Shown: one piece after another, positions 22,099 to 33,600 of the stretch | How positions within the stretch are numbered: the stretch's first letter is position 1 | Layout: the number at the start of each line of letters is the position of its first letter | NCBI RefSeq assembly: GCF_000275845.1 | Contig: NW_006766891.1 | Coordinates: 685,903 to 749,902, forward strand | DNA length: 64,000 bases | Direction of reading: 5' to 3' | From: Dichomitus squalens LYAD-421 SS1 | Taxonomy: Eukaryota > Basidiomycota > Agaricomycetes > Polyporales > Polyporaceae | Notes under the pieces: model-generated | What the model was told of the DNA's origin: nothing | Databases searched by the model: none | What the model saw: only the letters and a program-made list of their open reading frames with translations | Program-made: the position numbers and the translations under genes

Positions 22099-23669
22099 AT
22101 GGCCGCATTCAACCCCGTCATGTCCATGGCGCCCACCACGGAGGCCCAGCGACCCGCCATGCGGCGCAAGTCGTCCGCCCAGAACCTCCTCAGTGGCTTC
22201 AAGGTCGCCGGCAGCAACCCGTCTTCGTCTGCGGCCGGCGGCGCACCACCTTCGTCCTTCCCCGCCAGCTCTGCTGTGTCCATCCCTGGCCTGCCGTACC
22301 CGTCCGCGGCGCCCACCCCGACGACAGCGACCATGCCGGGCACGCGCGAGTGGGATGTCCAGTCGCTGCAAAGCGATGGGGTCAACTCTGCCGCGGGTTC
22401 AGCGATCCAGACCAACGGGAGCATCCCCCAGGGCACCTCCGTGGAGTTCTTGAGGGAGCTGGTGAAGAAGAGGATCATCACGTTGACATATCTGCGGAAT
22501 GTCCACGAAGGGTGCGTGGTCAGATCTCATGTTGCGCTGTCATGCGGCCGACCAGAGACGGTATATGCACCAGACGAAGTCACTGGTTCCACACCATCAT
22601 GATCACGCGTGCAGAGCTCGATAGAGCGTTCACCAATGCCGCGATGAAGCAACGGTGAGTGCTAGTCCTTCTCTGGGATATGTGCGAGCCGGACGACTCT
22701 ACTTCAGGACGTATCGGTTTGCGGTCCTCGGTATGGCATTAGCAAATCAATTCGATGTCAAGGAGCCCCAAGATCTCCTGCGAGGACTCTCAAACGTCCT
22801 CACCGAGTACGAGCTGTTGAAGGAGGACACCGATAAGCCCCGGATTGTACGTTCACTTCCCGCACTGCTCCGCGTTCTGTCTCACCACAACTCGGGCATG
22901 TATCAAGCAGCGACTATTCAGACCGAAGGGTGGCACCAAGCGGCTACCAGGCGTAGACTATGCCTTAACCTACACAGACCCATCCGAGGCATATATGTCT
23001 CTTCCCCACGTCGTACGTCCCTTCCGTGCCATCTCGGACTCAGAGCGCGACTGAATGCGCGCGAACAATAGCCGTTCCCGCTCGATTACCACCAAACCCT
23101 CCTCTCCTTGCTTGACGTCCTCTCCGAACTGTACAACAAGATCTCCAAAATCCTAGGGCCTTCCCCATTCTCACATGCGGGGAACAGCATGATGGGCCCG
23201 TTGGGCCTTCTATCCCCCCATCCTGGCGTTTCGTATCTGTTCTCTGGGGCGGAAGCTGCGTCCGTAAACGATGGCGACAGCAGTCTCTGGGGAATTGCGC
23301 ACGCGTCGACGTTGGGCTCGGCAACTGGCCCACACGCAGTATACGGCGGGGGCCCGGGCAGCCCGCCACCGAGCTGGACGTCCACATTGGGAGACACTGT
23401 ACGGCAAATCGACAACAAACTGAAGGTGCGTGGATCATTCCTTCACTGCTCCTGCATTCGTCCCCGCATCTGTCTCATCCGCATCTTCCATCTCCATTGC
23501 GCCGTACAATCTGCCGAAACGCGTCTTGCAGAAGCTGATCGCGACACTGCTGAAAGAGCTGGACGACTGCGCGCGCGCCGGTATCAAGGACGAGTTGGCA
23601 TCTCTGGATCCACTTTTGCGACATGTCTCAGGCGCGGGGGAGCCTAGGGACACGTTTGAGTTTGATTGA
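22099..23669 (+). CDS. Conserved fungal protein of unknown function
   Basis: Six exons join to about 406 residues: 22099-22511, 22580-22654, 22708-22846, 22911-23012, 23072-23425 and 23532-23669. The first 110 residues are low-complexity and Ser/Pro/Ala-rich. A likely folded region follows: SVEFLRELVKKRIITLTYLR, HWFHTIMITRAELDRAFTNA, LGMALANQFDVKEPQDLLRG, then LFRPKGGTKRLPGVDYALTY and PFPLDYHQTLLSLLDVLSEL. After another Gly/Pro/Ser stretch the end is again helical (KLIATLLKELDDCARAGIKD). There is no signal peptide or membrane segment. The pattern looks like a real, conserved, mostly helical protein, but I do not recognise the family. The ATG at 22099 sits in a good context (agccATGGcc) and was preferred over an in-frame ATG at 22003. 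Confidence 0.7.
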
Positions 23670-23840
23670 GATTGCGTTCGCGGACTCGCCACCATCGCGG
23701 TTGATATCGCGGACGCGTACTGCCATCCTTCGTTCGTTCTCACCACATCTCTTCGGACGCGCGCGCGCTGCGCATCGATTAACTTTATAGCTCTATCTAA
23801 TGGTGTAATGTGCTGTACTTCGTACTAATAGCTACACGGA

Positions 23841-24268
23841 CTATGCTTCCCCGGAGTCCAATTCGTACACGCCACCGACCACAATGTTGCGGATTGGCGC
23901 CGAATATGCTGAAAAGGTAGGACAAAGGGATGTGCACATACGATGACATACCGCGAGCAAAGGGAGGTGAGAACCGCAGCACCCCTTTGGGAGCGATATT
24001 AGGGAAGGAGACAGGTAGCGCTGATAGTGAAGGCGTCGAGAAGCCATTGTTGTCAACCCAGCGTCCACCCTCGCACAATCAACTGCTCCCGCCAGCCACG
24101 AGCCTTTCCCCCACAACCGTCGAGAGAGCGTACCATGCGAGCACCTCCAGGACAGACGATAGATGTTGGATTCAGAAAGCTGAACAGCGTCGAAGAAGCG
24201 GCGGGCAGCGAAGAGAGGAGCGAGGACGACGTGGCGACTGTCGCGGAGACCGTCAGAAAACACTGGAA
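23841..24268 (-). CDS. Possible small gene between the unknown protein and TBP
   Basis: On the minus strand a strong intron (gtatgt...ccttttcag, about 23918-23961) joins a frame containing WVDNNGFSTPSLSALPVSFP and NIAPKGVLRFSPPFAR to a last exon ending NIVVGGVYELDSGEA with the stop at 23841. A second intron upstream (about 24071-24137) could link it to a frame reading SSTLFSFLNPTSIVCPGGAR. No start codon was found in frame. The plus strand of the same DNA also has a hydrophilic frame (KLNSVEEAAGSEERSEDD), so strand is uncertain. No family is recognised. Confidence 0.25.
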
Positions 24269-24349
24269 TGAGTCATGATAAGAAGTGATCGAGGAGCGCC
24301 ATTTGATTATAAACGATCACGAAATTGGAGCGGAGTCTAAAATGCAGGG

Positions 24350-24356
24350 TATATAA
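24350..24356 (+). promoter_or_regulatory. TATA box (TATATAA) of the TBP gene
   Basis: A consensus TATATAA lies 89 nt before the TBP start codon at 24445. The protein made from this gene is the factor that binds this motif, so autoregulation is conceivable but not shown. Confidence 0.55.
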
Positions 24357-24444
24357 CAACCAGGGATAGAACCGGGATCAGCCCTCTCCCTCCGCACAAC
24401 AAATTCCCACGGTCTGATTTTTCGCTGGTCTCTTCTGCATCATC

Positions 24445-25631
24445 ATGTCCTTCGCACTTCAGTCCCGCCAGGTCGGCTTTGGTCGCTCTGCCCATCCCGC
24501 GCAGACCCAGTACCAGCAGAGTCAACCGCAGCCCTATCAGCAGTCGCAGCCCCAGCCTCAGCAGGCCAATGCCGGCCTCGCGCTGCCGTACCCGTCCAAC
24601 CCCTACCTCCCCGGACCGTCGGGCCTTGCCCTCCCTGGTCCCGCACCGGTCTATCCCTCTCAACCTCAACCCACCCAGCAGGCTCAGCCTGCCCAATCTC
24701 AGCAGCAGGCCCAACAGCAACAGTCGCACTCCCCGACTGCCACGCAGACGAACGCCACTGCTGGTCCTTCGTCGCCACCTTCAACCATCCCCGCTACCCC
24801 CGCGCCACTCACGCTTGAGCAGCAACACATCACTGCCGTTGACGGCATTGTGCCGACTCTTCAGAACATTGTCGCGACGGTCAACTTAGACTGCCGACTG
24901 GATCTGAAGACCATCGCGCTTCACGCCAGGAATGCGGAGTACAACCCGAAGGTTCGTAGCTCATGCTTTCTGATATGAAGCCGATGGACTTCCCTCCGTC
25001 GTGCTTTATTTTTACAGCGTTTTGCCGCGGTCATCATGCGTATCCGCGACCCCAAGACGACCGCACTTATCTTCGCCTCGGGCAAGATGGTCGTCACGGG
25101 CGCCAAGTCCGAGGACGACTCGCGTCTGGCGTCGCGCAAGTATGCGCGTATCGTCCAGAAGCTCGGCTTTGACGCCAAGTTCTCTGAGTTCAAGATTCAG
25201 AATATCGTCGGCTCGTGTGACGTCAAGTTCCCTATCCGTTTGGAAGGTCTTGCGTACAGCCACGGACAGTTCAGCTCGTATGAGCCCGAGGTACGTTCAA
25301 CTTTGTATCCTCGTGTTCGGCTTCCGTGGCTGATTCGTCTACTCCAGCTCTTCCCCGGCTTGATCTACCGCATGATTAAGCCGAAGGTCGTACTGCTGAT
25401 CTTCGTGTCTGGCAAGATCGTGTTGACGGGTGCCAAGGTAAAGTCTCCGTTCACTGTTCACCTTCGTCTACATCTACTTCGGATATTATCTCCGGAGAAG
25501 TACATGAGTTACTGTCGCGTACATACATGCATGCTGACCTCGTCTCGCCGCTGGCCGCTCAGGTCCGCGAAGAGATCTACACCGCGTTTAACACGATCTA
25601 CACGGTGCTTGTCGAGTTCCGCAAGCCGTGA
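24445..25631 (+). CDS. spt15: TATA-binding protein (TBP)
   Basis: Four exons give 312 residues: 24445-24951, 25018-25290, 25348-25437 and 25563-25631. The first 130 residues are Gln/Pro-rich with repeats such as [16 protein letters not shown] and QQQAQQQQ. The conserved saddle follows: [40 protein letters not shown], then [17 protein letters not shown]. The second pseudo-repeat contains [40 protein letters not shown] and [20 protein letters not shown]. Both halves of the two-fold repeat are complete. TBP nucleates TFIID, SL1/CF and TFIIIB in the nucleus. The core is fully canonical. The N-terminal extension is longer than in budding yeast (about 60 residues before the core) and resembles metazoan glutamine-rich TBP tails in composition, probably independently. 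Confidence 0.97.
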
Positions 25632-26233
25632 TCGTCCCCACCGACTGCGACATCCGCGTTGCTGTCGATACGCCCTCCCTCGCCACCCACCCCATGTCGT
25701 CTCATCTGGTTGTGTTTGTTGCCCAAGGGTGCAATTGATCGTCTGGTGGGTTGGCGGAGAGGGTCTGGGGCGTGGTGGTAGAAAATCATGGACGGCTTTT
25801 GACGCTGATCGCTGCTGTATGACCCTCCCACATTCTCTTCAGCGTGCACACTACTCTACGGTCCTCATACTCACATACATAGCAAATCCATTATTGACTT
25901 CCGGTGTAGCAATTTGTACTTATACATCAATACGATTAGCAGCAGACTCGTTTCGTTTACGGAATGCAAAATATCATTATCCGATTGGGATTGTACATGC
26001 ATCTCGGGGGAGATTCTGTTCACAATGAGCAAAACGCTGTCTGCGACGTTAGCAGGAAACTTGTGAAACTCGCGGACGTTAATTATATACAGAAGTCGCT
26101 CGATCAAGTTGCGGGCGGACTGATCTACGAGTTAGATAAATATAACGATCATGCACAGACTTTCCTCCGAGGATTCATCACTTGGCTCGAGTCAATCTCG
26201 CTGGCGATTTAGCAACCTTACACCTCTACCACC
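25632..26233. other. Intergenic stretch, AT-rich
   Basis: About 600 bp between TBP and the tRNA-synthetase gene. An AT-rich central part (25880-26150) has unconvincing short frames on both strands. It should contain the TBP polyadenylation region and the TrpRS promoter. Confidence 0.45.
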
Positions 26234-27859
26234 ATGTCTGCCGATCCAGCCACGGAGTCCTCGACCGTACCCCCGCATCCCGAACAAGCCGCCGACTCCG
26301 GGCCTCCCGCGGTCAAGCCCGCGCTGACGGCCGAGGCGCAAGCACAGGTCGTCACCCCCTGGGACGTCCAGGGTGGCGTGACAGAGGACGGAAAGCAGCA
26401 GGCGATTGACTACGAGAAGCTCCTCGTGCAGTTTGGCACGAAGAAGATTGAGCCGGAGCTGCTGGAGCGGTTCGAGAAGGTGACCGGCCACAAGCCCCAT
26501 GTCTTCCTGAGGCGGGGGATGTTCTTCTCGCATCGAGACCTGAACACGATCCTGGACCGGTACGAGCAGGGGAAGCCGTTCTTCCTGTACACGGGGAGAG
26601 GGCCGAGCAGCGACTCGATGCACCTGGGACACATGATCCCGTTCGTGTTCACAAAGTGCGTGCTTCCTTGGCCGATCCGCGGTAGGCTCTGCAGGGGAGG
26701 CGGTGGAGGGGCGGGGAACGCGAGCTGATGATCGCGGAACGCAGATGGTTGCAAGACGTCTTCGACGTCCCGCTCGTCGTACAGCTGACGGACGACGAGA
26801 AGTTCCTGTTCAAGCACGAGCTCAAGGTTGAGCAGACGTATGAGTTCGCGAAGCGGAACGCGCGAGACATCATCGCGGTCGGCTTCAAGCTCGAGAAAAC
26901 GTTCATCTTCAGCGACTACGACTTCGTCGGCGGGCCCTTCTACCGCAACGTCTCCAAAATCTCCCGCCAGATCACGATCAACCAGGCCAAGGCGACGTTC
27001 GGCTTCAACGACTCGTAAGTCTCCCCTTTGTGACGGCCTCCTCTCCTTATCCGTGCATGCGGCTAACGTACAACAACGCCGCTATGGCTATGTGCACATA
27101 CAGCGACAACATCGGCAAGATTCACTTCGCGTCCATCCAAGCCGCCCCCTCCTTCTCCAATTCCTTCCCGCAGATATTCGGCAGCGCGTCCAACATCCCA
27201 TGCCTCATCCCCTGCGCGATCGACCAGGACCCGTATTTCCGGCTGACGCGCGACGTCGCCGTGAAGCTCAAGTACCCGAAACCCGCGCTCATCCACGCCA
27301 AGTTCTTCCCAGCGCTGCAGGGGCCGCAGACGAAGATGAGCGCGTCGGACGTCAACTCGAGCATATACATGAACGACACCCCGAACCAGATCAAGAGCAA
27401 GATCAATAAACATGGGTTCTCGGGAGGTCAGGAGACGGTCGAGGAGCATAGGCGGTTGGGCGGCAACCCAGACGTCGACGTCGCGTACCAATACCTCGGG
27501 TTCTTCTTGGACGATGACGAGGAGTGGAAACAGATGGGAGAGGTATGTTGTTCAGTATGTTTTCCCAGCAGACGTCCTGATCACGGCGGCGCATGCAGGA
27601 GTACCGCGCCGGGCGTCTGCTCACGGGCGAGCTGAAGGCAAAGTGTATCAAGATCCTGCAGGACTTCGTGAAGGGCTTCCAGGACGTACGTGCTGTGGTT
27701 GATACACGTTTTCGCAATCTCGCTCACTCCTTTGTGCAGCGAAGAGCAGCCGTCACCGAGGACGACATCAAGGCGTTTATGGATGGCAGCCGGAAGATCG
27801 AGCCTACGTTCGGCAAGAGCAAAGCTGCTGCTGAGGCAGCTGCAGCGCCAGCAGCATAG
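26234..27859 (+). CDS. wrs1: Cytosolic tryptophanyl-tRNA synthetase
   Basis: Five exons give 445 residues: 26234-26655, 26745-27014, 27104-27542, 27599-27685 and 27740-27859. A disordered N-terminus leads to [20 protein letters not shown], a eukaryotic TrpRS hallmark. The class I signature is HLGH (in [15 protein letters not shown]) and the KMSKS-type loop is [45 protein letters not shown] and [16 protein letters not shown] supply tryptophan and dimer-interface segments. It charges tRNA-Trp in the cytosol; no mitochondrial presequence is seen. The C-terminus ends in an Ala-rich tail ([14 protein letters not shown]). Splice phases all close. Length and motifs are normal for the yeast and human cytosolic enzyme. 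Confidence 0.96.
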
Positions 27860-28217
27860 GGGAGTATGAATCATTGGAAGCAGACTATCTAACCTGTTGT
27901 AGACATAGAACCTGTCATTCGTTCTCTGGATGCTACAGGAAGAGATATTGTATCATTGTATACCATCTTCGGGTGAGGTGATAGCCTCGAAGAGATCATA
28001 TGTCTATGGCTCTCGTCAGTCCAGATTCCACTGCTGAAAGCCTGATATATGGGCCGATGATAGCCTCCAACGGCAGGCGTTTTTATTCAGTAACTCAGCC
28101 GGCGATAGAAGGCAGCAATGAGACCTGTGGGAAGAGCGCATATAACCAAGGCCAAGAACCCAAGATACAACCTGACACCCCAACAGCAAAGCTAGCAACA
28201 CCTTGCGGCTGGCAAGG
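27860..28217. other. Short convergent intergenic region
   Basis: About 360 bp between two convergent stop codons (TrpRS and the DUF6593 gene). It probably holds both polyadenylation regions. No gene is supported. Confidence 0.5.
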
Positions 28218-28951
28218 CTACGCCAGCGCGCCGCCCGACCCCCCAGTCTCGCAGCCGCCCTCGACAGCCCGATCTTCATCCTGGTTCTTCGTCTTCATCC
28301 CCTCAGCCGCGATGCGGTCGCGTCTCCGTTTCTCCATGATAATAAAGCTGACGACAATCATGTCGATGTCGAGATTGGTCGGTTGGATGAAGAGACACCA
28401 CTTCTTTTCGCCTTGGAAGAAGCCCTCTGTCACGGTCTCTTGCACAAAGCGCGCGACTTCGCGGCTAGAGCTGACGTGGGTCAGCTAAGGAGCGGATACG
28501 TCAGTGTCGGTGCTAGGCTTGTAGGGCCTAAACGGACGCACGACATGACCTGTGTCCTTGAGCGGCTTCCACCTATACTCCTCATCATCGCTCCCCAGGA
28601 AATATCGTGTTCTGCGGTTTTGAATCTTCCGTATGCAAAACAAAAGGTGGAACGTGACACTCACGGGGAAAAAAGGCGGCCGACCTTGTAGAGGAAGTGG
28701 CGCACTTGGAGTTCCTGCATTTCCCCGTCGAAGATGTGGCTTCGCACAACGGGGTGTGCGCGGAAGCCGCGTTTCCACTTGACCTCAGCGACACAGGTAT
28801 CCTCGTTTGCGTCTATGGCGGGCCGCTTGATACGAAGAATAGCTGGGGTGAATCTCCGTGCTTTGACAGTAGTGACTTGGTAGTGGATAACCCCGTTGGC
28901 AGACATTAGTGTCGTGCGCTCGGGGTCATTCGGGACGAAGTAGAGACGCAT
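28218..28951 (-). CDS. DUF6593-type basidiomycete protein
   Basis: Three exons on the minus strand give 207 residues: 28951-28665, 28611-28542 and 28484-28218. The start MRLYFVPNDPERTTLMSANG is the typical 'L.F.pdDprnttl...' opening. VAEVKWKRGFRAHPVVRSHI, TRYFLGSDDEEYRWKPLKDT and MIVVSFIIMEKRRRDRIAAE follow the DUF6593 order of beta-strands and the final ErrRRd helix. The tail is acidic. DUF6593 proteins are abundant in Agaricomycetes and have no known function; secretion or membrane signals are absent here. Splice junctions were chosen by phase: the acceptor at 28612 yields SPTRYFLG, and the second intron contains a ctgac branch-like site. Confidence 0.75.
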
Positions 28952-30638
28952 CCGGATGCCTCTGATATCAGAATAAGGGAGCGAGGGCGGTTCTGAGAGT
29001 CCTAGTAGCTAGAAGCAGAGACTGGAGGGCAAGCGCAGAAGGGGGACAGCGACAATGCGGCTTCCCTCCCAGAATCCAGACCTTGCACCGGCAGGGTCAT
29101 TACGAAACAGTCCAGCCTGAGCACGAAGTCAACGAGGTGCGAGACAGAAAGTGCAGCTCCAAGTTGCTAGAGGTTTGAGATCGAATCAGGCGATGACTTT
29201 GTGGCCATGACGGGTGCAGGAGCAAGAGAGCCAGGAGAAGCATTCGGTTCTGGGAGGATCTTCGTTCGACGTCTCCTCTATCTACGTTCATTGTTCAATA
29301 TTTGAGCGTTTTTTTTGCATCGAATGAGAATGTTTGCGGACATTATGAGACAGGTCAGGCATCGGGTGGTCCAGCGGTGATGATGGTGCAACGCAAAGAG
29401 GCCGGGCGCCCGAAGACTTAAGAGAACCTACGGGGATTGTTGGCTATCAACGCAATTACTGGGCGAGGAAGTGAGAAATTGCCTTCATCATGCAAACTCG
29501 GCGCGGTAACCTACTCGAGATCTCAGGGATGAGCCTCGAGAGTCAAGGGCATCAGCAGCTCTTGGCTCGTCAGCTCCGGCCCTCTACGTAAAACCTCCGA
29601 ATCCTTTGGACATGGCTCGAGCTTTCATGACTGCCTGTGCACACAATGACCGCGCAGAAGCTCTGCCCGCAGAAGGTTGTTTGGATGTCGCGGCACCGCG
29701 CCCGATAAAATGACGTTTATGATAAACTCCACGGACTGTGCCAGAGCATGGCCAGCGGTTCTTCTGGCATTCACGGCCATGGTACAGGGAACTACGCTCG
29801 GACCTGCCACCACCGTCCAACCTGCCACACGCTCTTAAGTACGCACCACCGTCTCTGGGGCATGGCAAGCGTCGTCACGGGCGACTGAATGCCTAATAAG
29901 GCAGGTGGCAGGTTGGACGGTGGTGGCAGGTCCGACCGTAGTTCCCTGTACAACATCTGCGCCGCCTCTTCATGTTCATGTGTTCAGCCCCGTCGAGAGA
30001 GTGTTGGCCAAGTCATGCGAGCTGCTTTTGTTCCCCTCGAAATGGATTTTTGACGATCACAGTCCTCGCAAGCCCATACGAGGACTGGTAGAAAGATGGC
30101 CTGACGCCACAAGACCTCTCGTGTCAATATTACACGGCCCGACCCCAAAAGCATATGGACAAGGGCTTTCTGTCCTTAAAATGGTGATGTAATGAACTAT
30201 CATGAGCAAAGGCAGACCATCAGTTCCCAGATACTACTAACAGTATTGCGACAGGGCTTGTGGTTCGATCCCCTTGAGGTTCGGGGGTATCGTGCCTACC
30301 CAACAACCTGTTGACTGGAACATCCTTGGTATCCATACGAGATAAGGCGATACTATTGTATACAAGGTAGTATACAGGGAGCAAGTGATACGTGCACGGT
30401 AGGAAAGCAAATGTCAAGTGTACATACATAGCCGCATAGACACCATAGCGGACCAGAGTATAAGTAATCAATACGACCAACCAGTGATTCATGAGATAGC
30501 AATATCGTCTAGACCTAGATATGAGACGAGCGAGATTATTATACAAAAACCGTTTAAGATACTGTATGCGCTACATTCGTCGACTGGACGTGTCAACTCG
30601 CTCTGGAATCCGAGGCCGTCCAGACCCGGTGAATGGAC
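28952..30638. other. Gene-poor region containing an inverted repeat
   Basis: About 1.7 kb with no supported gene. It contains the 47-bp inverted repeat at 29781-29951 and a T-run at about 29309. The 30.2-30.6 kb part is AT-rich and has a tRNA-like GGTTCGATCC string, but no full tRNA fold was found. Confidence 0.5.
29781..29951. repeat. 47-bp inverted repeat with 77-bp spacer
   Basis: The left arm 29781-29827 (gtacagggaactacgctcgg...) and the right arm 29905-29951 (...ccgtagttccctgtac) are reverse complements with one mismatch, compared by eye. The arms stop abruptly on both outer and inner sides. A transcript would fold into a long hairpin. It could be a foldback or MITE-like element, or part of one. 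No target-site duplication was recognised at its outer edges. Confidence 0.8.
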
Positions 30639-33600
30639 CTACTCTGCCTTCGCGCTCCCGTTCCGGCCTTCCTTCGGTGGCTTCGACGGCGACCCAGGAC
30701 CCCTACCAGAACCAGAGCCACGACGCACAGTTAGGTGGTGGAACCTAAACAAACCCACTGTGTTCCCGAAACCCGCCAGACAACAGCCTGGAGTGCATAA
30801 GAATGGCGACACCCTTGTAAAGTGCAGCCTCGGCACAGCTCCGCGCCTCTTCGGGAGCGGAGCCGTCATTCTCAACGATCCCGTGCTTGTGTCCGCCTCG
30901 TATTTGCGCTTCCGCGGGGGCTCCCGGTTGAGCGCGAGGAGTGGCGACGCTTGCAGCTTACTCTCCGCGGGGTCGAACGTCCACAGCTCCCATCTATCGA
31001 GTGCCGCGGCGGTCAGGCCGACCGATCGGTCCTGTTGCACACGGGGGTCCGAGCCCGTCTTGCGAGTGACGGGCGGTCGTGGGCGGCGGCGGATGCCGAC
31101 GATCTTGTCGTCGTGCCCGACGTCCCAGCCACCGCGCTCGACGGTCGTGTCGGAGACGCGAACGACCACGAGACTCTGCCATATTGATGGCTGCGCGGCA
31201 GATGCGAGGAAGCTCGACGCGGGTATGACATCTTGCGGGCCAAGGGGCATGTCGTACTCAAAGTAGTCGGGGTTGTTGAGGAAAAACGTCTCTGACGCGC
31301 GACGGAGGCTGTCTTTCTCGGATGCACGACGAGAATGGACGCCGTGGCCCGAGACTGGGAAGATGGTGGGAGGAGAGGAAAAGGAAGACCTGCGCGAGCG
31401 GGGACGGACAGGCGTGTTCGTTCCTGTCGATGCGACGGATGCGTTGCTGCCGCTCCTACCACGATGGGCGAGCAGGCTGGATCGAGGTGCCTGCTGAGGT
31501 AGATTTCGAGGACATGAACAACGCCGTGTGGGAAGCGTCAGATAAGCCCGGTAGAACTGCACGACATGGCCGACGGAGAACGTAATCGAGAAGTTCTCAA
31601 TGGGCAGCTCACCGCAGGTCGTGCACGTCGAAGTGTGGACTGGAGACAGCTTCAAGACATTGATGTCACCAAATGGCTCGTCGAGTATGATCAAGCACTC
31701 CCTCGACAGCGCATCCCATAGCGAGATGATGCCCGCCTGAGTCGCGGCGCCCACAATGATCCTCTTCGTCCCATCGAGCTCGACGTTGCACACATGCACC
31801 TTCGTGACAAGGTCTGCGGGGTTGCCTGCCGAGATAGCGCACTCCTCCTTGAAAACCGAATTGTCCCGCTCTACATTGCACAGCTCGAGCATCCCATCAT
31901 CCAGCGAGAATCCCACGAGGAGCCGGCCATCTGCTTGAATGGGGAGGAGCATTGACTTGACCACTGACGCAGCGCGTGAAGGGGTAACGTAGCGCGGGTT
32001 CTTCGTGGACAAGATGTCCCACTCGACGACTGCGCCGTTCTCGTACGATGCATATAAGTGGCACGTCAGCTCCGTGGGAGCCTCCACGTCGATGCCGGGA
32101 GTTCCAGGTCGCAGTGGGGTCACTGCTCCCGACGCGTACTTGAGCGAACCTGTGAAGTGGAGGGCCGTGATACCTGAGGACAGATGCTCGAGATGGAGGT
32201 GGGGCAGGGGTTTGATCTGGTCCTTGCCAATGAGGAAGACGGCAATCGTGCCAGCACCGGTGCCCGCGGCGCAGATGTTCCCTAGGCTGTTCATGGCAAC
32301 CGCAGTGAGAGTGGTTGAGGCGGAGGGAGTGCTGGCGCAGCTTCCCAAGACGGATGTCGAGGGGTCAATGACGACATGAGACTGCCTGTCCGTCCGCCAA
32401 ATGACGAACTCATTCTCTAAACCTACTGTCGCGATCGTCTTCCCATCCTCGCTGGCAGCGATGAGGTCCACGTCCGTAGCAAATGCGCGGGGTAGCGTGG
32501 TGAAAGAGATGCCGCCCTCTACGCTCGGCGGCTCGTCCACGGTAGGAGACTCCGGTTCGGCGGCATGACGTTGAGCTTCCAGCAGCTCAGCATCTTTCAA
32601 CAAGTACAATAGCAGCCCATAGAGCAGCATTGTGGTCCCCGTGATCGGCATGACAAAGATTTTCAGCAGCCAAACTACCGGTCGAACTGTGCGTGACCAG
32701 TAGCGCGAGACGCGTGGACGGAAGAAATGCTTGTCGGACTCAGCGGTCATTTCATCGAGAGCCGCCGTGTTCGCCCTATCACCGAGAACAAGGATAGTCG
32801 GGGACTCGATGCGGATGTGGATGAGTGGATCTCCGACCGGGTTCAAAATCTGCCAGACGCGTTGAGCGGGTGAGATACTATCCGGAGTCATGTTCTGCAC
32901 CCTGGACAATTGAGCTAGAGGATTACGAGTGGCCGTAGGTTTCGCCGTGGGCTTGTGGCCCACCGCCTGAGGAGTTGTCGTGTACCACAGTGCCGCAGTG
33001 ATAGCTAACAACTGGAGCGGAGAATGAGAGGTATGATGATCGCGCGTCACGACCGAACGCACCATAAACAAGCTGATATTCTTGGCCGGTCGGCCACGCA
33101 CAAGTTCTCGGACCGCAGACCAAGTGGACCCGAACTTCGTCTTGGACGATTGAGGATTGCTCTTTCTCGGGTCTTGAATAACGTTTGGTGTCAGGTTGCT
33201 TCCCTGGCGAAGAAGCTCGTCGAGCTGAAGGGGCTGTTAGTTAAAGCTTTCATGTGAGACGGCGGCAAGGGATCTGACCTCGAGACGCTGGATGTCAATG
33301 GACACCACAGTCACAAAGAATGTATGCACCAAGAACCAGTGCGCCACTAGCACGACGATTGAGAAGGCACAAAACTGCCTGATCGCGCCTGTAGAGAACA
33401 CAGCCAGAACTCCGAGCAAAGCATTGTACGAGACAACCTTGAGTGTGTTCGACGTTCCTGCACGGCTCAGACCTTGCGCTATTCGCTCTTTGACAGGCAA
33501 TGTGATAGATGTCTTGACTACGGCGTCGACCTGTCCAGACCAGTCAGTGCACAATCGAGGAGCCGACTTCGAATTGACACGCACAATACTATACATGTTC

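Noticed and set aside
27063..27491. Minus-strand frames across the tRNA-synthetase gene
   Set aside because: They are antisense shadows of a fully motif-supported exon.
30245..30300. tRNA-like string GGTTCGATCC near 30254
   Set aside because: No matching A box, acceptor stem or cloverleaf could be folded around it.
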